Source of the DNA: Seison nebaliae
Lineage: Eukaryota > Rotifera > Pararotatoria > Seisonacea > Seisonidae
DNA length: 64,000 nt
Reading direction: 5' to 3'
NCBI GenBank assembly: GCA_023231475.1
Contig: JALJEE010002469.1
Location: 60,985-124,984, forward strand
The notes under the pieces were generated by a model. That model was not told the origin of the DNA, searched no databases, and was given only the letters and a program-made list of their open reading frames with translations. How positions within the stretch are numbered: position 1 is the stretch's first letter; each line of letters opens with the position of its first letter. Shown here piece after piece: positions 22,063-34,021 of the stretch. Made by a program: the position numbers and the translations under genes.

Positions 22063-25000
22063 TTACGACTTCTTCTCACACGCCTTCGTCAACACATCGA
22101 CATAAATCGCTCCATAACCATTACCAGCCAGTCTTTGTAATTCCGTTCTAGCCATATCATCGTCGTTGGAATTTAAGACATTCATTTGAGCAGTTGCCAA
22201 TTCCAGATCACGATCTTCTGCACTCATCTTCTTTAGAGATCGTTGTCGTTTCTTCTCAGCTGATTAATGAAACGGATTAATGAAATTTCTCATGATTATT
22301 TCTAATAGAAACCTGTAGAATTATCGAGTGAGAGATGAAGTGTTTTCTTACCACTATCAATCTCAGCGTCTATCTCAACTTGTCCTATGAATTCATCTCT
22401 TGCTAATTCATTCTTATCATATACCTAATGAAAATTAATTTGAAAATGATGAATTTGAATAAGACAAATTAACTTGTACGACAATCGGTTTCTTCGTTTT
22501 CTTTCGATAGAAAATGGCACTCATATTCCATTCAGGATTGTCTGAATTACTGACAGCAGCCGATTGAACATTCTCTTTATCACATTTAATTATCACATAT
22601 GGATCCATATCTATTGACATACATAAATTCAATTATCGTTAAATGAGAGAATGAAAAAAAAAACTTTTATTCGTTTCTTTCCCTTTCAATTTCTTTGGTT
22701 CTCCAATCACATTGGATGGTCGATTTAAATTCTCTGCACGTTTCACATGAACTAAAGTTGAGCATTTTACAGGTCCAGAACAACATCCAACTTTTGGATG
22801 ATCTTCAATCAATTCACTATCGGATAGTTTTGATGATGATTTGGAGAGAGAGAATTAATAATAACGTCAAATTACAGAATTGATCCGAATAGATTCGTAG
22901 AAGGAAATTCCCGTCGATATTCGGATCAAATGTTGACGGAATAATGACGTAACGTCCATAAGGCAAATAGGTGCGAAGGAAAACTGATCTGGTGTTGATG
23001 TAAGTGGAGACACCAGCTTTCGGTTTGATTTCTTTCAATCGATAAATTCGATTTTCTTCCACCTATTCATCCAAAACTCATATTATATAACAAAAAAAAA
23101 AGAGAATTGAATAAACTTTCATAATGTAAAATCCGATTGTTAAATTTGTAATTCCTTGTCCTCTCACATAACGGAGATCGTGTTGAATCAAATTTATCAG
23201 AACAAGATCTTCTGATTTAGAGATGTCAAATCGATACTAGAAATGAGAAAGTTAATGAAATTCTAAATTGAATTTGAATAATATGAAACTTGTGGATTAT
23301 TGAAGAAAGTACTCTTATTATTAATGCAACCGCCATTACGGTTTGGTGGCGACCAAGAGCCTATAGCTAACGCTTCACTCCAAGTCTTTCTTAAAGAGAA
23401 GAAAGAAGTGTTGACTATTCGACAAATGGCGACGTCAGTGAAATATTGACAGAAATCAGAGAATTCCATCCAGAATTCTCCATCATCATCAAATGTTAAT
23501 CCGAGTCGTTGTCTTTGATGATCGGGAACTTGTTTCCATTCATCGGAATTGTGAGACCATGGTCCATTCCATTCTTTATCACCCCATGGATTCCGAATTC
23601 GAATAAGCATTACTTCCTCTTTCACTCCTGCTAAGAAACTGAGAACAGCTTCTTCTCGAATTTTTAATCGTTTAACACTCGTAATTCCATAAGCATGACC
23701 TTTAATCAATCCACATGGTAGAGTAACTTCCATTTGTTCGGCCGATTTAATGTTGATGGCACAAGCCATCAATGAACGATAATCATACTCATTCTTTAAT
23801 AATTGAAATAATGCTTCACGCTTCTCAGCATCACGTGCATATCCACCATCAATGATACTTATCGGTTCAGCGACACCTCCTGTAAAGTCAGTGAGAGCTT
23901 CTTGAAGATTACCACCATCCAAATTCTCATAACAGCCATTCAATTTCGCATAAGCTTTCTCCAACAAAGCACTCCAAAATTCATTTTTGGATTTCGAACG
24001 AATAAATATCAATTGTCCACCAATTGTTGGTAATTGATCGTCAATGACCACTTCGATCCATTCACCAAATCGCCAGAAATTAAAACGGAAAATTCCTTGA
24101 TAATTCTTCGCATTATCTTCATTCCATTCTTGATCTTTCCAATTAGGAATGACTTTATTCCAAATACTCTTCTCCGTCGCCAACACGGAACAAGCAGCGA
24201 CGAACCAACAATTTCCTAATTGTCCTTGATAGACGTCATTCTGACTAATACCATCAACGAACAATTTAGGATTGGGACAAATATCCTGTTCGTTTTGATT
24301 GATAAAAAATGAACAATTGAAATTAATTGATTAAATAAATTTAAATTAACTCCTGGTCTCTTCCAATCGATGCCGCGAATACTCTGCGAATGGAATAGAG
24401 ATTTATCATCTGCAGGAAATTCGGGATCTTCAAATAATGTTTTCGATTTGAGTAGATCCTTTCGAATTTTGTTATAATCTTGATTCTTGAACTTTTTAGG
24501 TCGATCAAATAGTCCAGTGAGCCCAAGCTTCTTAGCCGCATCTAGAAGATTGGTTTGGGAGAAATAAAAGAAAAATTAAAAATTGATATAACGAAATAAT
24601 TCAATTATTATTATTATTATAAATAATATTATTATTATTATTTTCAATTTAATTATATTCCTTTTTGTCTGATGAGTTGATGAGTGAATGGAAGAGAGTT
24701 CACTATATCTTAATCATAAATTCATTTTCTTCTCTCAACAATTTCATGTGAATGTGCAGAAGAGAAAGTGATTTGCTCTCAATTCTCGTTAATTTCAATT
24801 TGGCGTTTAGTAGAAGAAAAGGAAAATGTTGAGAGTTATGAAATAATTTTACCATTGCGACGAACGTTCTCCTTCTTTTCAGTGAGGAACTGCTGATTCA
24901 ATGCTTTTGTTCTTGCTGTCCCTACACCGGCAACGGGTGCCTTCTTTCTTCCAATCGTCGATGTCTTATCAGCATCAATATTATTATAATTATGAATTCC

Positions 25001-25153
25001 CGAATATGCATGTCTCGCTGTGGGCGATAGAGAAGATTTGGTTATGGTGTTAGTGACTTTAAGAGGTCGACGTTCCTGCGGTTGCTCTCCTGTCGACTCA
25101 TCGTTACAAATCAGCTGCGAATTCGCACGATACTCGCTGCCGTTATTGAACAT
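22063..25153 (-). CDS. CAPN5: Calpain-5/TRA-3 type cysteine protease with C-terminal C2 domain
   Basis: A calcium-dependent cytosolic protease of the atypical class without EF hands. Nine exons (25153-24853, 24541-24351, 24285-23290, 23236-23117, 23062-22866, 22816-22665, 22610-22474, 22424-22313, 22259-22063) give 800 residues, longer than human CAPN5 (640). The catalytic triad is intact: Cys190 in [13 protein letters not shown], His361 in [10 protein letters not shown], Asn396 in [14 protein letters not shown]. The calpain beta-sandwich domain follows ([20 protein letters not shown]), then C2 ([38 protein letters not shown]). The first 100 residues are low-complexity and not family-like, and the C-terminal tail of about 65 residues is extra. 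Intron 1 (311 bp) would start GTAAAA and is the one exception to the GTT donors; its exon 1 assignment is the weakest part. Introns 2-8 (49-65 bp) all start GTT and are fixed by alignment to calpains. Confidence 0.93.
22347..22352 (-). other. Unused GTAAGA site inside calpain exon 8
   Basis: The coding sequence reads through GATAGTG|GTAAGA. Splicing here would keep the frame, but it would delete [12 protein letters not shown], which matches the TLHL..NS segment of CAPN5 C2 domains. The site used by frame and homology is GTTTCT, 40 bases downstream. Confidence 0.65.
24599..24645. repeat. TTA/AAT triplet run in calpain intron 1
   Basis: ATTATTATTATTAT-like tract interrupted by AAATAATA, within the unusually long first calpain intron. 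Confidence 0.75.
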
Positions 25154-26565
25154 TTGGGAGGTATTTCCGGATTTGCATATACAGGTAGCTGTTGGTGAGC
25201 AATTAATAGAAATTTCGCTGTTTTATTCCATCCACAATGAATTCCGGAGATATTTAATAAAAACATTCAAATAACATTTTCATCAATTTGACAATAACAA
25301 ATCATTTAAACAAAAAAAAAAGAGAGAGAGAGAAAAGATAAATGAAAAATACAAATAAATTATATAAATACAACAACAACAATAACAATAACAACGACGA
25401 AGACGATAACTGATATCGATAAGAAATTGAAGAAAATATAAAAAAGAGTTGTTGTGGTTGTAATGGAATGGTAAGAAGTTTCTCGTCAGTCGAACGAAAT
25501 TGATAGAGGAAGAAAAGTTGGAGATTTTTTTCCTTTTTATTCTTTACTATAATTAATTAAATAAATTTTCTGATGCCGATACCGTAACTGAAAATAATTG
25601 GTGGCCGAAAACAATTCCGTTCTCTTCCAAATTTACGGGGAGAGGAATTTGGGAAGGGGGAAAGGTTGAAGACGTTTGTAGATAACTCGTTTTTAGGATG
25701 TTCAGAAAAAAAGGAATTAAGAAGAATTACGAATTTTCTCCGTCGGATCAATTTGAAAGAACAATCAGATCCTTTCAAATTTTTTCAGCAAATACGTAGA
25801 AAGAAAGAGCACATAAGGGAGTCAGTCAACATTAGTTGAACATTTGCACAATTTATTACACCATCAGTCAACTCTGATAGGCGCAGACTATCGATAGAAC
25901 GGTCAACAACATTGAGACGAAGGTCAATGTTACATAATAATGAACAGTTTTCATAATTTCTTTCTTTCTCACATGCAAAAAAAAAAAAGAATCTTTCTCA
26001 TTCTTCTTCCATTCTTTTTCTCTGCCATTTCCATCAGACGATCAAACGAATAATAATGAAAACGGTAAAAAGAAATATACGTAAGAAACGAATAGGTAAG
26101 ATGTCGGGAAAAGGAGAAACTAATCAGAAGGTCTCCATGTTTTTTTCTTCGCTGTCAAATGCGCATTTTTCAGATCATATGTCATTATCTTCTAAATAAC
26201 TACAAGAACAAGAACAATAACAAGAAGGAGAATAATTATATTAGCAACAAAACTTAACAATAACGACAACAATCGAAAGATAATAATGGAAGGAACGAGA
26301 ATGATCATGAACGGAATTATTATAAAACATTTTAATTAGCACTATTATTATTGGAACGGGTGGGAATGGTGGACGAAACGGAAATGTTAAAAAGAAGGAA
26401 AACGATAATTTGTTATAGGAAGAGAATCGTCAAAGGAAATAAATCATCAAATTCAAATTGAACATCCATTTACCATATCACATCAATCTACATATTAACA
26501 CATTCTCACTAATATGTGGAGTGATCGATGAAAAATTATTGTGATTACGTGAAAATCGATTGTAG
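25154..26565. other. Non-coding stretch upstream of calpain
   Basis: Contains the likely calpain promoter, GA runs near 25321-25333 and AAC/AAT triplet runs near 25370-25395. A 32-codon ATG frame near 26101 (MSGKGETNQKVSMFF) could be a first exon for the isolated exon at 26566, but the phases I can see do not join. Confidence 0.4.
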
Positions 26566-26784
26566 GGAAATCAGGAAATATCATCATCGTCAGCGGAATT
26601 AATTGATAAAAAAACGTTTATTGGATATATTGAACTTCATTCTCTGAACGACAGTTCATCCGACATATCAGTCCAAATCCACAATTTACCCATGACATCT
26701 CCGTCTTCCGATCCTCCTCCTCCTCTCCCTCCAATTCAAATCAAACATGAAAATGACAAGAAATTATTAATCTCTTCCGTTTAA
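26566..26784 (+). CDS. Possible terminal exon of an unidentified gene (72 aa)
   Basis: An open frame begins directly after an acceptor-like TTGTAG and ends at TAA. It encodes Ser/Asp-rich sequence, then MTSPSSDPPPPLPPIQIKHE and a short basic-hydrophobic end. Composition and codon use look like real coding sequence of the kind found in disordered C-termini of regulatory proteins. It has no early ATG, so an upstream exon is required; I could not find one whose phase fits. The gene it belongs to is unknown. Confidence 0.4.
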   Translation, partial: GNQEISSSSAELIDKKTFIGYIELHSLNDSSSDISVQIHNLPMTSPSSDPPPPLPPIQIKHENDKKLLISSV

Positions 26785-28413
26785 TATGAAGAATTTATAT
26801 ATATATATTTTTTTTGAAGAAGACGATCTTTAATCGATATATGATGTATGTGAGTCGACATGAACATAGACCAACTTGATCTTATAGAATTAAGTAAACA
26901 AAACTACATTTGAAGACCATTCGAAATCAGTCGAATTCAATTGGTAGACTTTGAACCTCTTTCCATCATGAAATTTTCGATGGGAAATTGAAATTGGTTT
27001 AATCTATTCAATTTTTTCATTATCATTCTGGGTTCGAATGAGTACAAATTTCCAGTACGAGTAAATGAATTTAAAAGAAAAGAAAATTTTAAAAAAAAGT
27101 TTTAAATGGATTTCTTAGAGAAAATTATTGAAAGAATTTTCTCCCAATACTCCCCAACAGAGGTATTATACTTTAGTAATGTATCTTTTATGGCACTGAA
27201 TGGTCAAGTTAAATCGAACAGATGTTTAACTACTTATACAGTTAGACTGACACAAATAGATTTATAAACGAGAACACATTCACATACAGACGGATGTATA
27301 TCAACATTTCCATATCGACACTTTCTCCATTTAAAATTAATGCACACCAGTATTTGCTATTCTCGATATTCAGTTAAGTCTTACAAGAATGATGATAGTG
27401 GTGTAGAGAGTGGAATTACCTTCGCCATAAAATCGCACACTAATTTCATCCGTAATGAATATTTTTGCATAAGCTCCACAACAGTCTACCTATTAGTGAA
27501 AGAAAGGTGAACAAACATGAGGAGTAGTTGATGAACGATAAATTTTAATTAAACGACAAATTACTATTGGAAGAAAAATCATAAAAATGATAGTGATAAT
27601 TATGAGAATTATTGAATACAATGTCTAAGTTACATCGTTTAATAGTTTCAAGTGAGCCGTTCGATTGGACTCAAACTTCGTTTCGTCAAAGAACAAAACT
27701 GCCTTACTATTGCCAAAATTATCTTACAGTTTAAATTCGACAAACTGAATAATTGAATCAAACTACATCATTAATCACATTACGATAAGTCTTAAACATG
27801 GTTTTGACAATTAACTTCAAGTTGACGAGTTGTCGGTTAGATGGAAATCGATGAATGATAAAAATTAGTTATATGCGTTTCGTTGTCGATTTCTCATTGA
27901 ACATTTTCAATAATGTTTGGTGGACGACGATTATGGAGAAATTTTCCCTAGTCAATGTCGTCAACTGGACGTTTGATAAATGAGAAAGATTACACAATAT
28001 TATTAGGAAGAACGCATTCAATAAGATCATGAATTACAATAACAATAACAACAACAACATCGATAATCCATAACAACAATAATGAGATGAATGAGAAAAG
28101 TATCGAACAATTACGGTAGAAATGAGATGAAGAAATATAATAATAATAATATTAATAGTTATTAGAAGTAGGAATGTTCACAATTATTCACGTTGAGGTA
28201 GAGTGATGAGGTCGAAGGATGAAGAAGCATCATATCCGCAACGCTAAATTCACCTCAAACTCAGAAGAAAGAAACTCATTGCATAGAGTTGTATAATAAT
28301 TTTATTCGTACTCATTTCCTTTCATACACACATATGCACATGTTCATACAAAGAGACATCTGTAGAAATACTATAAATCGAGTGGTGAAAAATTAATTTT
28401 TCTTTTTGAGCCA

Positions 28414-28465
28414 TGTACTACTACTACTAATAGTAGTAGTAGTAGTAGTAGTGGTAGTAGTAGTA
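28414..28465. repeat. TAC/TAG triplet microsatellite
   Basis: TACTACTAC followed by TAGTAGTAG repeats with one GTGG interruption; the two halves are partly self-complementary and could form a hairpin. Confidence 0.85.
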
Positions 28466-28592
28466 ATAGAGACTCGTATCTTTCAAATCCTGATCGATAT
28501 AACGAATGAAGGAAGCGTAATTAGAAAAAGAGAAATTATTTCATGAAATTTCTTTCTTTAATTCGATAGTGTTTTATGACTTCTATGACGTC

Positions 28593-28648
28593 ATCATCAT
28601 CACCATAATCAACATTATCCTTATCATCATCATCATCATCATCATCGT
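28593..28648. repeat. TCA triplet microsatellite
   Basis: Two blocks of ATC/TCA repeats separated by about 20 bases. Confidence 0.85.
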
Positions 28649-30740
28649 CGGTCTTGGAGTTTTCTTCTGACTTATTCTATTTCATTTCCCCCTCAAAAAT
28701 ATAGGAATCATTCTACAATTCGCGTCTTCTTCGATGAGATGTAGAACATCACTCTCATCCATCTCTACCAACTATACACCATTTGTACGCCACCACTACT
28801 TCTACATATTCTGATTTTTCTTCCGATACGTTATCTGTTCCAACAACAACAACAACGACAACAACTGCTACTCAGTATAGGTCGGGAGGGGAGAGATGTC
28901 ATTGATAAATGAAATAAGATGACAGTGTGGTAGATATGCTAGTTACATTTTAGTTGAGAAAATGAAGAGAAACTCAAAATACTGAAATGAGAAAGGAATG
29001 GAAAGTCAAGGCTCTTTCCATAACCGAACAGGACGATGGGAAGCAGAAAAATAATTCTATTTTTTTTTCTTGTAGACAGATCCTCCAACTTACCAACTAG
29101 TTGCCACATGTCGACACCGTTATCTATATATTATTAATTGGCAAGCAACTTTCCTTCTCCTTTTGGGATGAATCATCCAAATGGACATTCTTTCTTCCTT
29201 TCTTTCTTTTTTCTTTTTTTCTACCTCTCTTCCATCATTCTCCACATCATTATTATTATACGATTTGTTTCAAACAATTCTGTCAGATGATTAAGAAAAG
29301 GAGAACTAGCTCGACATTATAGTTCGGTTAGAATGGAAGAAGAATTAAAGAGTTAATTGTCCTGTCTAATTCCATAATGAACTGATTGAGTCACCTTTCC
29401 TTCTCATCGGTTGTAATCGATAATCATTCCCCATCGACGCATCAGCATGAGACGAATATGGAGAAAAACCATTTGACGACTACTACAATTACATAAGTAT
29501 GGTATGTGAGTGAATGTAAGATGCAAGGAGAATGATAAATAGTTCGAGAAGAAATGGGAAGAATGAATATGTAACTCAAGTGTAGGAAAGTTAATGGTGA
29601 TCGTTGAGAGAATATTTTCATAATTCGTTCAATAAATTTATCGACGATATAATGTTGAAATAAGCGACAATTTTTTTTCCTTTCATATTATTGATATTTT
29701 AATTTTATTAATAATTTATTATCAATATTATTTCATTAAGCAGAAGATAACCTTTCACCTCGCCTTTCGTCATAGTCTTCAATTCCTCTTCTTCTTTTAC
29801 ACTTTGTACGATAAGATTTGTTTAAACGGCCGATATATGAGAATCGTTTCACTTGAATATTTATAAACAATTTCTTTTTGCTTTCTTATCGTTTACCAGT
29901 CCGAAATGTCTTCCTATTTGAGTTTGCGTTAAATTGAAATTTCTTTTTTCTTCTTTTTGGATTCACAATCACAAAAATTTAGGAAAAACGTTTCGTTAAT
30001 TTCGTTTCGATGATATCACAGGAATGACGTTGTTATTGTCGATGAAGTAGTTTCTTGGAAAATCAAGTTGATTCTTTCACCCCATACATATCGTTCTGGA
30101 CGGAGGGGTAGTTATGATTCTGGTTGATGATAATGATGATGATAAATGAAAAGGAAAAAAGAAGAATGGATATCTTCCCAATCTGAAATGGAATAAAAAA
30201 ATCGAATAAATTTCTGTTTGAGATGAATAATGGGAAATTGTAGAATTGAGTCATCCAATTGTGGATGAGTAACAGAAAGAATATTTTTCTTCTTTACCAT
30301 CATCCTTCCCCTCCCATTCACCAGACGAAGAGGTGAAATGGAGATGTTTGAGCGAAACGAAATAGACAGGAGGCAAGTCAATGAGAAACATTGATATGAG
30401 AATAGTTGTGGGAAAGGAATGGTAATTCGCCACATCTTCTCGAGAAGACACGACGGAAAATTAATGAGCCGTCAAATGATAATGATTCATTATTGTTCCA
30501 CATATCTTCCTTCCATTTATCCTCCCATCTTCCTCTAACGGAATCAAATGAAGAACATGATGATGGTAAGGAATATATTTCCCAGAATTAATTTATTTTC
30601 ATTCTGGTTTACGTCTATTCATTTATTTGTTCATCATTTCATAACTCTCACTGACATGAGTCGTTCTCCCATGTCATTCCTTTCTCAAATTGACTTAACG
30701 AAACTAAGTTGAAGAAGAAAACTTCGCTCATCTTTCCTCT

Positions 30741-30766
30741 GAGAGATGAGATGAGATGAGATGAGA
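30741..30766. repeat. GATGA pentanucleotide repeat
   Basis: About five tandem copies of a GATGA-type unit in non-coding DNA. Confidence 0.8.
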
Positions 30767-32104
30767 TATTGTAAAATATAAATGAGAAGGAAAAATTAGG
30801 AATTATGACCACTTTCCTCCTTTTACATTCATGTCAATTAGTTAATGATTGATGGTGTTTGATATGATGATCTATTTCGTTAGTCTATTGGAAGAGTCAT
30901 TCAATGTCAGAATTGGAAGAAAAGAATTGATGGTACGTGGAAGGGAATGATTAAAAGTTTTTCTTTCCATCAAACACCCATAACAATTGCATGGAATGGA
31001 AAAAGGAAAAATAGGAAATTTATCTACTTATTGTTCCTCTTCGTTGCCGCTTTTTTTTTAATAGCCAAGAGAAATGTCAGCTGATAATATTTGAGTTGCA
31101 ACATATTCATCTAGCGAACTACCAAATTACCATCGTTTCTAGAACGATCAAGCGAACATTGAGGAAGGATGCAGATGTGGTGAACGAATGAATTCGTCTG
31201 ATATTCAATAAATATAAACGTCAATGTGAAATGAATGAGGAAATAGTGGGGGGAACTTATTCCATCATCATTCGACGATAGATTCCTATTTGTGTGTCTG
31301 TATGTAATAGCTTCCCCACAACTACCATTTCCATTCTCTCGAAAATGCAATATCAAAGTGCGTAATAAGAAGTTTTTATGGTCGGGAGATGGATGAAGGA
31401 TTGGGACGGAGAAAACGTGAATGAAATTCTATTTGTAATTTTTATAATGTGAACTGTCAGAAAGTTGAATTTCTTACCAGCATTACCCGATTGTTGGATC
31501 GTTAATCATGATTGCAGTTTCTCAACTTCTCCTCGAAATCACCAAGAATGATTTGGTGTTTCTTTGATATTCATCATAACTGTAGTTACTCACAACAAAT
31601 TTCATCTTTCTAGCAGCACCTTTAATTCTGAGAGGATGGAAGACATATTCTAATGCGAATGAAATTTAAGAGGACTCTCTTTTTAACGATGACAATTCTG
31701 ATACTTTTCTTCATTCAATTAATCATTTTTTATATAAGTTTTTAATGAATTTTGTAAAAAGTTTCACAATTTCCTGAAGACTAAAGGAAATGAACTAAAA
31801 GGAATTACATATCAGAATATACACATTTATTATAAAATGAAATTTGGAACGATCTTCATTTCGATCAGTGATACCATAAATAAATTCCATCAAACAAAAT
31901 AATAAGATGAGGAAAATTTAAATTAATTGATCTTGTTAGTTCGATTAATTGGTGGAAGATCATTCCGTCGTGAACGAATAATTTCCTTCTCACCTTTCAA
32001 AACAACTTCCCAAACAACCGATAATAACTCATATGCGATTGGCGACTACGACTATGATATTATATAATTCCCACAACCGCTGGTAGCCAGTTACCTCAAT
32101 TTTA

Positions 32105-32142
32105 CACACAAACACACACACACACACAAACACACACACAAA
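32105..32142. repeat. CA dinucleotide microsatellite
   Basis: ACACACAC run with AAAC interruptions. Confidence 0.9.
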
Positions 32143-32807
32143 GAACAAATATAGAGAGATGAGTGAAAGACATAAAGAGGAATGATGAGAGAATGAAATT
32201 CCAATTGAGAAATAAGAAAAAGTTCAAATGTGAAATGGAGAGACTCAATCATCAACGCCATGATGATATTCACTAGAAAAAAATTAGAGAACGATGATAG
32301 TGAGTTATATAGTGTGAAAAAACGGATAAGAGAAATTGGACGAAAGAGGAAGATGTTGTCTTGTGTTCGACGATTCTCAATTTGACAATCCTCCATCTTT
32401 CCAAATCCAGTCCTATCGATAGATAATTGATAGAGGTAAGAGTGTCATCCTTCATTCGTCGTCATGTGTATTGGATGAAATCCATACGAGATTTGATCGA
32501 ATAATTAAATGAGAAGAAATCAAAGAAATGATAAAAATTACATAAGAGGAATGTTGTCGTTATTGTTAGGAATGAAATGAATGAACAAGATTCTTCTTAT
32601 TTACATAAAAGAAAGGGAGAGAGAATGGAGGAGAGAGATGAAGGATGATTGGGAAGAATGGAAGTGTTTTAATTGATCAGTAGGCGAATTGAATAGAAAT
32701 GAAATAACTTTTATCGATTTCCTAATAATAATAGAATAAAAAATACAACAAGAATAACATGAAGAACAATAGGAAGAATAAGTGGAATAATAGAGATTGA
32801 ATTTTTC

Positions 32808-32840
32808 GTCTCTCTCATTCTCTCTCTCTCTCTCTCTCCT
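32808..32840. repeat. CT dinucleotide microsatellite
   Basis: CTCTCTCT tract with one ATTC interruption; a similar tract is near 54036-54055. Confidence 0.9.
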
Positions 32841-33923
32841 TTTTCAGTTTGTTATTACACCCAATACGATAAGGAAATGACATAGAAACGAAGAACTGTA
32901 ATTTGTTCAATTTTCAAATGTCACTTATCTGTTCGAGATGGGAAGAGAGAGTAGTGGCGACATCGGTGCCAGTTCATAGGTCGATACCGAATGAGTCGAA
33001 TGACGAACGTTCATTACAAATGAGAGAATCGATTCGCTTCCCAATTAGATAGAACGTTTAAACATCTACTTCATTTCAGCCTCGATCAAATACAACATCT
33101 CTAGTCCACACTCACAAACAAATGGACTAATTCCGTAACATGAGTTTTTATTATGTTCATGAACATTCCATCTTCTTCCTTTCTTACACAATCATCATCT
33201 CTTATCTTCAGCTGCATCTCCTTATGAAGTCGAATCGAATGTTCAATGTAATTTTCCTTGGCACGTGACCAGATCGAGAGGAAGGTTAGTCGTTAGTCAC
33301 AGGAATCAATTTAATAGAACGTTTTAAGCGATCTCATCCCTCAAACTCACGTTAGTCCAATTACAAAGACTCAATAGAAAATGAATTTATTTCGTTTAGC
33401 GTCTCCTTCCCTCTCTACCCCCTCTCTATCCATCTTGTCAGTGCTTGAGAGAATGCTTTATAGAAATATATATATTTTATTCTTTCCAAAGTCAATTCTT
33501 TTAGTTATCATCTCTATTTGCACCATACACACGTATACACGTAGATGTATATATGTGCATTAAATAAGTTATGTTTCTTTTCCGTCATACATGTCGTCCT
33601 GTGGAATTCTCATTTCCATTTCCATCGGACATAGTCTCCTAATCGATAAAGCCACTCTTTCAAATTTCCACATCAAACGACAATTCACCATTTTTTCTCC
33701 ATTTCATTTCGACGACAAGCAACTCAATCCTCATACTTAATTTCTTATAAGTTTAATTATCATTCATTAATGCCGTCCTTCGCCATTCCATCAGCACTCT
33801 TTAATGATATGCATATTGGAAGCAACATTACACCTCTTGACTGAATATAACAATTGAACATACTTCTTTTTTCATTCGGTAACTTCATTTTTCAAATGTT
33901 TAAACTAACTTAATTCGATGCAG

Positions 33924-34021
33924 TTTTCGACTTGTTTCCATTGGAACTTATTGAAGTAGATTATTCGGACAATTATTCCATTGTTCCAAATCAATTATCA
34001 TCTTCATCTTCCAGTCCATAG
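33924..34021 (+). CDS. Possible short terminal exon (weak)
   Basis: After an acceptor-like ATTCGATGCAG, an open frame encodes FDLFPLELIEVDYSDNY, then a Ser-rich end and TAG. It looks like an acidic C-terminus. No upstream exon was identified and the stretch is only about 32 codons, so chance is quite possible. The following frame at 34098-34340 is also open but lacks an ATG. Confidence 0.2.

Larger units (their letters stand above)
26785..33923. other. Large sparse region, about 7 kb
   Basis: No gene is supported. The DNA carries many microsatellites (TAG, TCA, CA and CT runs listed separately) and pyrimidine-rich tracts. Reading frames up to 107 codons (30112-30435, 32091-32396) overlap repeats or are Phe/Ser/His-rich with no conserved motif. 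Widely spaced small exons of a long-intron gene could be hidden here; I could not assemble any. Confidence 0.45.

Noticed and set aside
24341-24541. 66-codon minus-strand frame starting MRLRSLGSL
   Set aside because: Wrong frame of calpain exon 2; the calpain frame through the same bases matches CAPN5.
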